25,343 nucleotides of DNA from JAGOSA01 sp039795715 (lineage in GTDB: Bacteria; Patescibacteriota; Minisyncoccia; Phycocordibacterales; UBA9973), in contig JBDKLD010000002.1 of NCBI GenBank assembly GCA_039795715.1, positions 1 through 25,343 of the forward strand. The letters are read 5' to 3'. Shown here in pieces: positions 6,589-13,991 of this stretch. Below the pieces are notes generated by a model. It had not been told where the DNA came from. It did not search any database and worked only from the letters and a program-made list of their open reading frames with translations. Position numbers and translations under genes: made by a program. Positions within the stretch are counted from its first letter, which is position 1; the number at the start of each line of letters is the position of its first letter.

Positions 6589-7401
6589 ATGGAAATAGTA
6601 GATTTCAAGAAAAAGGTTTGGCGCCACTACAAAAAAGCCAAAAGGTCATTTCCTTGGAGAGAAACAAAAGATCCATACAAAATAACAGTTTCAGAAATAA
6701 TGCTCCAGCAAACTCAGGCTGATAGGGTAGTTGCAAAGTATGTTGCATTTTTAAAAAAATGGCCCACGTTGAAAAAGCTTGCTAGTGCTGAGCTACAAGA
6801 TGTCTTGGCTATGTGGTCTGGGCTTGGCTACAATCGTAGAGGAAAAAGCCTCTGGCAATTGGCCAAAGTGGTTTCTGAAAACCATTACAATAAAATCCCA
6901 AACACCATCGTGGCACTAGAAAAACTCCCGGGGATAGGTCCGTACACAGCAAGAGCAATTTTGGCATTTGCGTTCAACGCACCCCATGCTTGCATAGAGA
7001 CAAATATCAGAAGCGTGTATATCTATTCGTTTTTCCCAAACAGCAAGCGCAAAATTGCCGACGAAGATCTTTTTCCTCTCATTGAGAGAACACTCGATAA
7101 AAAGAATCCCCGCGAATGGTACTACGCTCTCATGGACTATGGCACATTCCTCAAGAAAATGAAGCTGACCACAAACGACCGCCACAAAAACTATAGAAAA
7201 CAGACACCTTTCAAAGGTTCGTTACGCGAGGCTAGGGGCGCGATTTTGCGCGAACTTGTTATATCACAATCGACATTAAATAAACTTAAAGAAAAAATAA
7301 AACTTTCCTCAGATAAAGTGGAAGAAGCACTAACTGCACTTCAGAAAGAAAAATTAGTCATAAAAAATGGTGCAAGATACTCTATTTCCTCAAAAATGTA
7401 A
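6589..7401 (+). CDS. MutY-like HhH-GPD DNA glycosylase without iron-sulfur cluster
   Basis: This 270-residue protein matches the MutY/Nth helix-hairpin-helix family. FPWRETKDPYKITVSEIMLQQT contains Glu36, equivalent to the adenine-recognition/catalytic Glu of MutY. The hairpin is LPGIGPYTARAI (113-124). Where MutY and Nth have the catalytic Asp (LDGNVKR, VDTHIFR), this protein has Glu137 in IETNIRSVY. The four-Cys cluster loop expected after ALMDYG (181-185) is missing and replaced by a Lys-rich stretch. The C-terminus (about 211-268) looks like a winged helix and not the MutT-like domain of MutY. The expected role is removal of a mismatched base, probably A opposite oxidised G. Substrate and activity are inferred. 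Leader signals are ambiguous: AGAGGG sits only 1 base before the ATG, and TATATA lies 9 bases upstream. Confidence 0.85.
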   Translation: MEIVDFKKKVWRHYKKAKRSFPWRETKDPYKITVSEIMLQQTQADRVVAKYVAFLKKWPTLKKLASAELQDVLAMWSGLGYNRRGKSLWQLAKVVSENHYNKIPNTIVALEKLPGIGPYTARAILAFAFNAPHACIETNIRSVYIYSFFPNSKRKIADEDLFPLIERTLDKKNPREWYYALMDYGTFLKKMKLTTNDRHKNYRKQTPFKGSLREARGAILRELVISQSTLNKLKEKIKLSSDKVEEALTALQKEKLVIKNGARYSISSKM

Positions 7402-7404
7402 TAA

Positions 7405-8163
7405 CTACATCTTCACCTCTCGCCACTCATTTGGCTTCAATTTCCCGATCATGAATTTGCCGATACGGATACGTTCAAGCGTGAGCACTTTGTAGCCTAG
7501 CGCTTCACTCATGCGTCGAATCTGCCGATTTTTTCCCTCAGTTAGCACTATGGAAAATATTTTCTCATCGACGATGTTTACACGGCATGGCTTGGTCGTA
7601 TACTTTTCCATTTTGAGGTCACCGCCAATAACTACGCCATGTTCCATTTTATTTTTAAAATCATTTGAAATTTTCTTATTTACCCCGACAACGTACTCTT
7701 TTTCATGGTCACTATCAGGCGAGAGCAAATCACTAGTGATGCGCCCATCATTGGTCATCAAAATCAAGCCAGTAGAATCTTTATCCAGCCGTCCGATAGG
7801 GAAAACCTTGATGGGGAATTTGGCTGTCGTGGCGATATCTTTTTCGCCAGCTTGTGGTTGAGTGGTGACGATGCCTGCTGGTTTGTTATAAATAAAATAA
7901 CGGTGGTCTTTGCCTTTACCGCGGATCTCGACTTTATCAGTTGGTAGAACCCGCATGCCTACAGTGGCCTTAGCTCCATTTACCATTACTTTGCCAGCCG
8001 CAATTAGTTCGTCAGCTTCTCGACGGGTAACTTTGCCTGTATTACGTAGATGGACATTGATTCGCTCACGCCCATCGATGCGAATAACTGGCGCAACCGC
8101 CGTTGCTTTTAAAACTGAGGTTTTTGAGTGTAGGACTTTTGTCGCTCGTTTCTTTCTTTGCAT
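7405..8163 (-). CDS. RsuA/RluB-family rRNA pseudouridine synthase
   Basis: This 252-residue protein has a basic tail (1-33), an S4 RNA-binding domain (about 35-82: RINVHLRNTGKVTRREADEL, then AAGKVMVNG) and the pseudouridine synthase fold (about 88-245). The catalytic Asp127 is in GRLDKDSTGLILMTNDG. KPAGIVT and the late segment EGKNRQIRRMSEALGYKVLTLERIRIG are also diagnostic of the RsuA/RluB/RluE/RluF branch. It modifies a uridine in 16S or 23S rRNA, and RluB-like (23S) is the most common assignment for this size. It converges on the glycosylase gene, with 3 bases between stops. A -10 box lies 6 bases upstream of the start. Confidence 0.92.
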   Translation of the reverse strand: MQRKKRATKVLHSKTSVLKATAVAPVIRIDGRERINVHLRNTGKVTRREADELIAAGKVMVNGAKATVGMRVLPTDKVEIRGKGKDHRYFIYNKPAGIVTTQPQAGEKDIATTAKFPIKVFPIGRLDKDSTGLILMTNDGRITSDLLSPDSDHEKEYVVGVNKKISNDFKNKMEHGVVIGGDLKMEKYTTKPCRVNIVDEKIFSIVLTEGKNRQIRRMSEALGYKVLTLERIRIGKFMIGKLKPNEWREVKM

Positions 8164-8169
8164 ACAAGC

Positions 8170-8199
8170 ATCCTACGTTAAAATTACGATTTTAGCCAA
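8170..8199 (-). promoter_or_regulatory. Promoter of the pseudouridine synthase gene
   Basis: On the minus strand TTGGCT (8199-8194) and TAGGAT (8175-8170) are 18 bases apart. The ATG follows 6 bases after the -10, so the mRNA should be leaderless. Confidence 0.5.
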
Positions 8200-8202
8200 T
8201 AT

Positions 8203-9366
8203 TTAGCGTGTATCTTTTATTCGAGAAGCGGGGATGATTGTCATCAAGCAAAGTATGCCAAGCGCAGAGTACAGAATACCGTAGTTGTAATTGCTGATTA
8301 CCCACGAAGCGAGCATTGGCACAATAACATAGGCAAGTGGCGCGAGCGCGCGGTAAATGCCGATGAGTCCAGTATCATTTTCATTGACATGTTTAAAAAA
8401 GTAGCTTTCCGACATTACCTCAACGGTTGCCGCGCCAACCCTTGTCGCGAACAGTACTGTCGCCCAAATCCAAATAGACGAACTTTCCATATTGAATATC
8501 ATAAGTGTTGCGAGACCCAGGATAAGCAAGCCAAAAATCATTATTTCCTTTTCACCAAAACGCTTATCCGCAATTCTGCCAAGTGGGTATTGTAGAAATA
8601 CAAAAGGCGAGAGCATGATAAAGAAAATCATGCCGACTTCTTTCCAGCTAAAGCCAATAACTGTCGTTAGGTAGAGAGGCGTGAATATAACCATGACAAC
8701 ATAGAAAACTTGCAACATGAAGTTGACGAGGTAAATTGCCGATAGATTTTTATCCTGTAGTACTTGCTTGATCGCAGTCATTGTCTGTACCTTACCGATT
8801 TGGCGAGTGTTGAGCGACGCGCCGCCTTTGTAAACAGCAAGCAGAGAAAAGAAAACCAAAACTGCACCGACAAAATAGAGCAAGTTGAAACCACCGCGCT
8901 CAATGATGGCACCAGTTCCCAAGAGCGCAAGCATCCACGCTAGGCTAAGTACAGTGAGGTAAATGCCACGGATCTTGCCAGTGTCGCTATTTTTTGTCGC
9001 ATGCTCGACCATCATATCTAGTCCATAAAAAATAATAGTATTGGATGAAAGATAGATAATAAAAAATAAAGCAGAAACAATACTAAACGTTGCCTGTGTA
9101 AGGCCAGTAAGCGTAAATATCGAAACAAGCATGAGGAGTGCCACAAAAAGCAGGCTACCGTTACGAGCAATCTTTTTTGGCGCCCAAAAGAGCAAAGCGA
9201 GGAGCGAGATGAAAGCTGCAATACTAAAGAGTGGCCCTACGGCATCTTCGCCAAAAAGATTGGCGGCAAATGTCGAGTTGGCATAACTAACAAGCGCTAT
9301 GTGAAGCGAGAAGAGAAAACCTGTGATGAGGGCAAACCTAAGCGCCCGCACTTTTACAATGCGCAT
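8203..9366 (-). CDS. MFS transporter
   Basis: This 387-residue protein is hydrophobic throughout, with about 11-12 predicted membrane segments. The major facilitator signature loop is visible between the halves' helices as PLGRIADKRFGEKE, and a shorter related turn (FWAPKKIARNG) occurs in the N-terminal half. Acidic or polar residues inside helices are few, so the substrate cannot be guessed. Drug/metabolite export or sugar uptake are both possible. TATAAT lies 8 bases upstream of the ATG. It has no partner gene that hints at a pathway. Confidence 0.87.
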   Translation of the reverse strand: MRIVKVRALRFALITGFLFSLHIALVSYANSTFAANLFGEDAVGPLFSIAAFISLLALLFWAPKKIARNGSLLFVALLMLVSIFTLTGLTQATFSIVSALFFIIYLSSNTIIFYGLDMMVEHATKNSDTGKIRGIYLTVLSLAWMLALLGTGAIIERGGFNLLYFVGAVLVFFSLLAVYKGGASLNTRQIGKVQTMTAIKQVLQDKNLSAIYLVNFMLQVFYVVMVIFTPLYLTTVIGFSWKEVGMIFFIMLSPFVFLQYPLGRIADKRFGEKEIMIFGLLILGLATLMIFNMESSSIWIWATVLFATRVGAATVEVMSESYFFKHVNENDTGLIGIYRALAPLAYVIVPMLASWVISNYNYGILYSALGILCLMTIIPASRIKDTR

Positions 9367-9374
9367 ATAGAGAC

Positions 9375-9380
9375 ATTATA
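9375..9380 (-). promoter_or_regulatory. -10 box of the MFS gene
   Basis: TATAAT on the minus strand ends 8 bases before the ATG at 9366, consistent with a leader of about one base. Confidence 0.6.
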
Positions 9381-9424
9381 AAATAATAATGACGAAAAAA
9401 GTTGCGAGAGTGGGGAAAGGGTAA

Positions 9425-11431
9425 CTACACAGAAAGCACAACAGGGATAACTAGCGGTCTCTTGGCGGTCTTCTGGAAAAGAAACTTGGAGATATTGTCG
9501 CCGAGTTGTGTCTTGACGTAGTCGAAGTTCACAGGATTTTGTCCCGCGACTCCATCCTCGACGGTTTTCTTGATGATGTGGCGTGCGGCACGGAGAAGTT
9601 CTTGGTTTTCCTTGAGGTAAATGAATCCACGAGAAATGAGATCAGGGGATTTACGGAGCTTGCCGGTGGCCGTGTCGACAGTCGCGACGACGACGAACAT
9701 ACCGTCTTGTGCGAGCATTTGTCGATCGCGGATGACAACTTCTTGGACATCTCCGATTGAGAATCCATCAACCATCATAGCTCCAGCCGGAGCTTTTTCT
9801 GGGCGTAACGTCATTTTCTTGCCATCCTCGGAGATTTCAATTATTGAGCCATTGTCGGGCACAATAATATTTTCCTCAGGAATACCAGTTTCCATAGCGA
9901 GCCGTTTGTGTGACTGGAGCATGGCATGGTGGCCGTGAATTGGAAGGAAGAATTGCTCGCGAACTTTGTTGTGGAGCCAACGAATGTCTTCTTTGTTGCC
10001 GTGGCCAGTTGCGTGAACGTAGTCTTCACCAGAAGTACGGAAGGTGACAATCTTTACGCCTTGACGTGCGAGACCGTCTTTGAGACGCTGGACAGCGTTT
10101 TCATTACCAGGAACAATCGAAGCCGAAAGAATAATTGTATCGCCTTTTTGTAGTTTGAACTTGGCATGTGTTTTGTTCGCAGCACGATTGAGTGCAGCAA
10201 ATTCTTCACCTTGAGCTCCCGTGACAAGAAGAATAAGTTTTTCTGGTGGATAGTTGGGCATTTCCTCGAGCGTGATGAGGGTATCTTTTTTTGGCGTGAT
10301 GAGTCCAGCTTCGATAACGATGCCGATATTGTTCTTCATTGAACGACCTTCGAGCACGATTTTCTTGCCGAGGCTTTCAGCGATTTGGATAATCTTGATG
10401 AGACGAGTGATGTGCGAAGCGAAAGCGGCAATAATAATACGGCCGTTTTTGTTTTCGGTGATAAGACGCTCGAGGCCTTGGTGCACTTTTATTTCTGGAG
10501 TAGCAAAGCCTTCATTGTCGATGTTGGTCGAGTCAGTCATGAGAAGAAGCGTTTTGTTGTTGTCAAAAATCGCATATTCTTTTTCTTCGGCTTCAGAAAC
10601 GATACCATCGAATTGATCGAGCTTGTAGTCGCCAGGATTGATGATCCAGCCATGTGGAGTATCGACGATGACACCCATGGAGTCAGGAATTGTATGCGTG
10701 ACGCCCCAGAACTTGATCTTCATTTTACCGAGCGTGACAGTTTGATCTTTTTCTACGACATGTGCAACGAGCGGAGGAAGGTGCGGGAATTCAGTTTGAC
10801 GCTTCTTCATGAGCAAAACAGAAAGGTTACGTGAGTAGACTGGTGGATTGCCAATACGAGAAAGCACAATAGGCACACCACCGATGTGGTCAAGGTGACC
10901 ATGGGTAATGATGAGCGCGCGGATCTTGTCTTTGCGTTCTTCGAGGTAGCGAGTGTTTGGGATGACATAGTCGATACCTGGGGTATCTTCTTTGGCAAAT
11001 TCCATGCCAGCATCTATGACAACGATATCGTCGGCGGTCTCAATAACCGTCATGTTTTTACCGATTTCTTCGACGCCACCGAGTGGAATAATACGAATGA
11101 CTCCTGGTGCTACAGGCGGAATAGAAAGCGTCCGAGGTTTTTCTTCTCGCACACTACCTGGCGCAGGTGCTTCTTGTCGTGGGCGACGAGATTTGCCGAA
11201 CTTGCCTCCATACTGGAAGGTTTTGGTGCGAGTCGGTTTCTTGGCGGGATGACTTCGTCCTGGGCCAGACGGCGCTCCAGAAGGAGACACCCCTGTATGA
11301 TTTCGTGTGCCAATACCTGAATGGCTGTGGCTACCAACCTGAGAAGGCGACGATGTGCGACTAGTTTGCGGGTGTGAACGAAATGTTCGCGTTCCGCTCT
11401 GTATTTTTTTTCTTGGATAATTTGTGTCCAT
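9425..11431 (-). CDS. rnj: Ribonuclease J with long basic N-terminal extension
   Basis: This 668-residue protein has a metallo-beta-lactamase/beta-CASP core from about residue 110. IIPLGGVEEIGKNM is typical of RNase J, the metal-binding motif HGHLDH is at 177-182, and further down come ADSTN-like LMTDSTNIDNEG, LEGRSMKNN (beta-CASP), TGAQGEEFAAL and PIHGHHAML. RNase J processes and degrades RNA by endo- and 5'-3' exonucleolytic cleavage. The core plus C-terminal domain is about 558 residues, close to Bacillus RNase J1. The first about 110 residues are extra: rich in Ser, Arg, Gly, Pro and Thr, without hydrophobic core, so probably disordered and RNA-binding. TATACT lies 6 bases before the ATG, so the extension is probably real and translated from a leaderless mRNA. 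Confidence 0.93.
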   Translation of the reverse strand: MDTNYPRKKIQSGTRTFRSHPQTSRTSSPSQVGSHSHSGIGTRNHTGVSPSGAPSGPGRSHPAKKPTRTKTFQYGGKFGKSRRPRQEAPAPGSVREEKPRTLSIPPVAPGVIRIIPLGGVEEIGKNMTVIETADDIVVIDAGMEFAKEDTPGIDYVIPNTRYLEERKDKIRALIITHGHLDHIGGVPIVLSRIGNPPVYSRNLSVLLMKKRQTEFPHLPPLVAHVVEKDQTVTLGKMKIKFWGVTHTIPDSMGVIVDTPHGWIINPGDYKLDQFDGIVSEAEEKEYAIFDNNKTLLLMTDSTNIDNEGFATPEIKVHQGLERLITENKNGRIIIAAFASHITRLIKIIQIAESLGKKIVLEGRSMKNNIGIVIEAGLITPKKDTLITLEEMPNYPPEKLILLVTGAQGEEFAALNRAANKTHAKFKLQKGDTIILSASIVPGNENAVQRLKDGLARQGVKIVTFRTSGEDYVHATGHGNKEDIRWLHNKVREQFFLPIHGHHAMLQSHKRLAMETGIPEENIIVPDNGSIIEISEDGKKMTLRPEKAPAGAMMVDGFSIGDVQEVVIRDRQMLAQDGMFVVVATVDTATGKLRKSPDLISRGFIYLKENQELLRAARHIIKKTVEDGVAGQNPVNFDYVKTQLGDNISKFLFQKTAKRPLVIPVVLSV

Positions 11432-11437
11432 TTTCTT

Positions 11438-11443
11438 AGTATA
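11438..11443 (-). promoter_or_regulatory. -10 box of the RNase J gene
   Basis: TATACT on the minus strand is followed by 6 bases (AAGAAA) and the ATG at 11431. Confidence 0.55.
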
Positions 11444-11465
11444 ATGTTAGCTTATAAATTAATAA

Positions 11466-13214
11466 TTATTTTTTGATAAAAAAGTTCCAAACTTTTTCTG
11501 TTTCTCTAAACCATGTATAGACATCTCGGAAACGATCTGATGGTAAAATTATTCCGTTGCTATGTCCAATACCGGCATCTGGATCACGTCTCGCCTCAAG
11601 ATAGAGAGGGGAATAAAGGAAGACGACTGGGGCATTTTTCTCAATATCTTTTTCTATGGTGTCGAGCGCTTGACCTCTTGTCGCATTATCAGTCGCAGTA
11701 AAGAGTCCGGTAAATGCTTTGTCGACAACAGTACTCTTGTACATAGCGACATTGAGTCCAGGATCTTCGGCTTGGCTTGAATGCCAAAATGCATATAAAC
11801 TGCCGGTGTCAGTGACGAATTCTCCAAAGAGGAGAGCGTCATAGTCTCTTGGGCGAATAATATCTTGGTTGAGGTCTCCGAGGCTATAGATTTTTACTTC
11901 AACTGAAAATCCGATAGCTTCAAGATTCTTTTTTATTATACCAGCACTTGTCGTAAGTTCAGGTGTGTCAGCTGTGGCTATCGAAAAACTGAGACCAGTC
12001 GTTGTTTTGGCTTTGCTGTCAGTTTTTATTCTAAGTCCGTCAGCATTTATCTTCCAACCAGCTTTTTCTAGTAGTTCCGCAGAGTCTATAGCAGTTGTTG
12101 TGCTCTCTGTTTCGCCAGCTTGCCAAAAAACACTCGGAATTGGTCCTTCAACTGCATGTCCGTATCCATAGAGCACCGTGCCTATGATTTCTTTTTTGTT
12201 AATGCCGTTTTTTATCGCAGACACTACTGTTGGGTCATTGAAAATAGGATTGTGGCTTTTGTTCATAAACAAGCCAAATACTCGTGGTAGTTCAAAGCTA
12301 TGTATCACCATGCCTTTGTCGGCAAGTGACTTTGCTCGTTCTGGCGACAAACCAGATGCGATATCAATTTTCCCTGAAGTCAGCGCATTGCCGAGTTCTC
12401 GTTCGTTGGCAAAAGATAAAAGTCGTAGTTCAGCAACATGTGGCTTGCCGAGATTAAATTTCCGAAATGGTTTGAGAATAAATTCATCAGCGATACCGGA
12501 TGTATTTCTTTTTACTGAATTTATTTTGTACGGGCCTGAGCCAATGGCATTTATGTTGTTCGCACTGAAGGCAAATTCTTCTGAGGAGAGTTCTCCCCAA
12601 AGATGCTTTGGCAAAATACCAAGTGTCGCAAGCTCAAGAAAAGGTGAGAAGGGTTGCTTGAGATCAAATGCCACCGTCATTTCATCTACTTTGCGCGCAG
12701 TGATGCCTTGCCAGTTGGCTTTCTTGGGACTGTCGATGAGTGGATGCTGAAGCTGGTTTACTGTATAGATGACGTCCTCTGCCGTGATTTTAGTGTTGTC
12801 GTGGAAAAAGGCGTCATTTCGAATAATAAAAGTATACGTTTTCCCGTCAGGTGTGACGCTATATGATTCTGCCAGATCCGGCATAGGGCGACCATTTTCG
12901 TCGAGTCGCATCAGTCCTGAGTAAACGAGAGCAGAGAGGTCTTTGTCAGAATCAGAAACGGCGAGTACTGGGTTTACAAATCTCGGTGTCCCAATGATGC
13001 CTTCACGAAGTTTTCCTCCTTGGATCGGAACGTCAGTACTGCCACGGACATTTAAAATGCCAAGTATCCAAACGAGAGTAACCATGGCAATAAAAAAAAG
13101 AGCCAAGAATGTTGCCAATTCTTTTTTTGAAAAGGAACGAATTGAATTTCGGCCTTTGCGCCGGATCTCAGGGAGAGAAAAATTGCGCGTGGTACGCGCT
13201 TTTTGGTTGGACAT
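11466..13214 (-). CDS. Family 5 extracellular solute-binding protein, membrane-anchored
   Basis: I place the start at the ATG at 13214 (582 residues), since the frame further upstream opens only with a TTG. A basic N-terminus precedes one membrane helix (about 33-55). There is no lipobox Cys, so it is anchored by the helix and not as a lipoprotein. The mature part has the SBP_bac_5 pattern: GTPRFVNPVLAVSDSDKDLSALVYSGL, LAESYSVTPDGKTYTFIIR, FHDNTKITAEDVIYTV and SGPYKI. These proteins capture peptides or other oligomers for ABC importers (OppA/DppA family). No permease or ATPase gene is adjacent. It lies 63 bases downstream of secG on the same strand. Confidence 0.9.
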   Translation of the reverse strand: MSNQKARTTRNFSLPEIRRKGRNSIRSFSKKELATFLALFFIAMVTLVWILGILNVRGSTDVPIQGGKLREGIIGTPRFVNPVLAVSDSDKDLSALVYSGLMRLDENGRPMPDLAESYSVTPDGKTYTFIIRNDAFFHDNTKITAEDVIYTVNQLQHPLIDSPKKANWQGITARKVDEMTVAFDLKQPFSPFLELATLGILPKHLWGELSSEEFAFSANNINAIGSGPYKINSVKRNTSGIADEFILKPFRKFNLGKPHVAELRLLSFANERELGNALTSGKIDIASGLSPERAKSLADKGMVIHSFELPRVFGLFMNKSHNPIFNDPTVVSAIKNGINKKEIIGTVLYGYGHAVEGPIPSVFWQAGETESTTTAIDSAELLEKAGWKINADGLRIKTDSKAKTTTGLSFSIATADTPELTTSAGIIKKNLEAIGFSVEVKIYSLGDLNQDIIRPRDYDALLFGEFVTDTGSLYAFWHSSQAEDPGLNVAMYKSTVVDKAFTGLFTATDNATRGQALDTIEKDIEKNAPVVFLYSPLYLEARRDPDAGIGHSNGIILPSDRFRDVYTWFRETEKVWNFFIKK

Positions 13215-13277
13215 AGGTAATAGTGTGACAATAAAATATGAAGTAAAGATGAAGCGAAAATGAAGTCGCCCCAATTC

Positions 13278-13502
13278 TTACCGAAGGACGAAAGAGACCA
13301 CAGCTGCCGCAGCGAAAAGAATCGCGACGACTATCGTGAAGTAAAACAGAAACTTCTCAAAACCTCTCCGTGTATGGTAGTTGGCAAGACTATCGCCACC
13401 ACCCAAAGAAGCACCAACACCGGCACCTGATACTTGGAGGAGTATTCCCGTGATGAGGAGAATTGAGAGCACGATCTGAATAATAGGGAGAATCGATTGC
13501 AT
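13278..13502 (-). CDS. secG: Preprotein translocase subunit SecG
   Basis: This 74-residue protein has two membrane helices (about 4-24 and 50-72) joined by a Gly/Ser-rich loop (SGAGVGASLGGGDS) followed by NYHTRRGFEKFLF. This is the classic SecG layout, with the helices packing beside SecYE and aiding SecA-driven export. Length is normal. It has a good promoter. The many exported proteins in this window would be its clients. Confidence 0.92.
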   Translation of the reverse strand: MQSILPIIQIVLSILLITGILLQVSGAGVGASLGGGDSLANYHTRRGFEKFLFYFTIVVAILFAAAAVVSFVLR

Positions 13503-13517
13503 ATTCGGTATGAGGCT

Positions 13518-13545
13518 ATATTAGCATGTAATCTGGGAAATGCAA
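13518..13545 (-). promoter_or_regulatory. Promoter of secG
   Basis: On the minus strand TTGCAT (13545-13540) and TAATAT (13523-13518) are 16 bases apart. The leader to the ATG at 13502 is about 10 bases. Confidence 0.6.
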
Positions 13546-13560
13546 GAATTCTCGATATAA

Positions 13561-13588
13561 TTGACATTACTTCTCTTACCTATAAAAT
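13561..13588 (+). promoter_or_regulatory. Promoter of groES-groEL
   Basis: A consensus TTGACA (13561-13566) and TAAAAT (13583-13588) are 16 bases apart. The ATG at 13599 is 10 bases after the -10, so the leader is only a few bases. No CIRCE operator (TTAGCACTC-N9-GAGTGCTAA) or other inverted repeat overlaps it. Confidence 0.7.
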
Positions 13589-13598
13589 AGTGATACAT

Positions 13599-13940
13599 AT
13601 GAGAAAACCTAAGAAAAAAAAATCAATTCAAAAGCCGAAGTCCCAATTAAAACTCCAGCCTTTGGGCGATAGAGTAGTAGTCAAGCCACAAGCAATAGAG
13701 GAGCGTAAAACGAGTTTTGGTCTCATTATTCCCGATACCATGAGCAAGGAGAAACCTGAAACAGGCACCGTGGTTGCAGTTGGCGATGGGAAAATAGCAG
13801 ACAATGGTAGCAGGATAAAAATGACAGTCAAAGTCGGTGACATGGTCCTCTTTTCAAAATATGTCCCAGATGAAATCAAACTAGACGGCCAAGACCTCAT
13901 CATCCTCCGGGAAGATCAAATACTCGGCATTATCAAGTAA
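13599..13940 (+). CDS. groES: Co-chaperonin GroES
   Basis: The start at 13599 (113 residues) is chosen because it follows the promoter directly; the longer frame would include promoter DNA. The first 18 or so residues are a Lys-rich tail (MRKPKKKKSIQKPKSQ) not found in typical GroES of about 95 residues. Then comes the family core: LQPLGDRVVVKP, a mobile loop (ERKTSFGLIIPD), GTVVAVGDGK, VKVGDMVLFSKY and LILREDQILGII. It forms the heptameric lid of the GroEL cage. groEL follows 51 bases downstream. Confidence 0.95.
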   Translation: MRKPKKKKSIQKPKSQLKLQPLGDRVVVKPQAIEERKTSFGLIIPDTMSKEKPETGTVVAVGDGKIADNGSRIKMTVKVGDMVLFSKYVPDEIKLDGQDLIILREDQILGIIK

Positions 13941-13943
13941 TCA

Positions 13944-13978
13944 TAAAGGACATAAAAGACATTCTCAAATGTCCTTTA
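13944..13978 (+). promoter_or_regulatory. Perfect inverted repeat between groES and groEL
   Basis: TAAAGGACAT (13944-13953) is perfectly complementary to ATGTCCTTTA (13969-13978) around a 15-base loop. No T-run follows, so it is not a standard terminator. It ends 13 bases before the groEL ATG. It could be an RNA processing or stability hairpin, or an operator for a repressor. Confidence 0.65.
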
Positions 13979-13991
13979 CATAACTTTCATT

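Noticed and set aside
9506..11364. Several plus-strand open frames of 75-150 residues opposite the RNase J gene
   Set aside because: They are antisense shadows of a clear RNase J frame, with no motif, promoter or start signal.
13497..13598. Longer GroES start at 13497
   Set aside because: It would place the TTGACA/TAAAAT promoter inside the coding region, and the added residues match no GroES.
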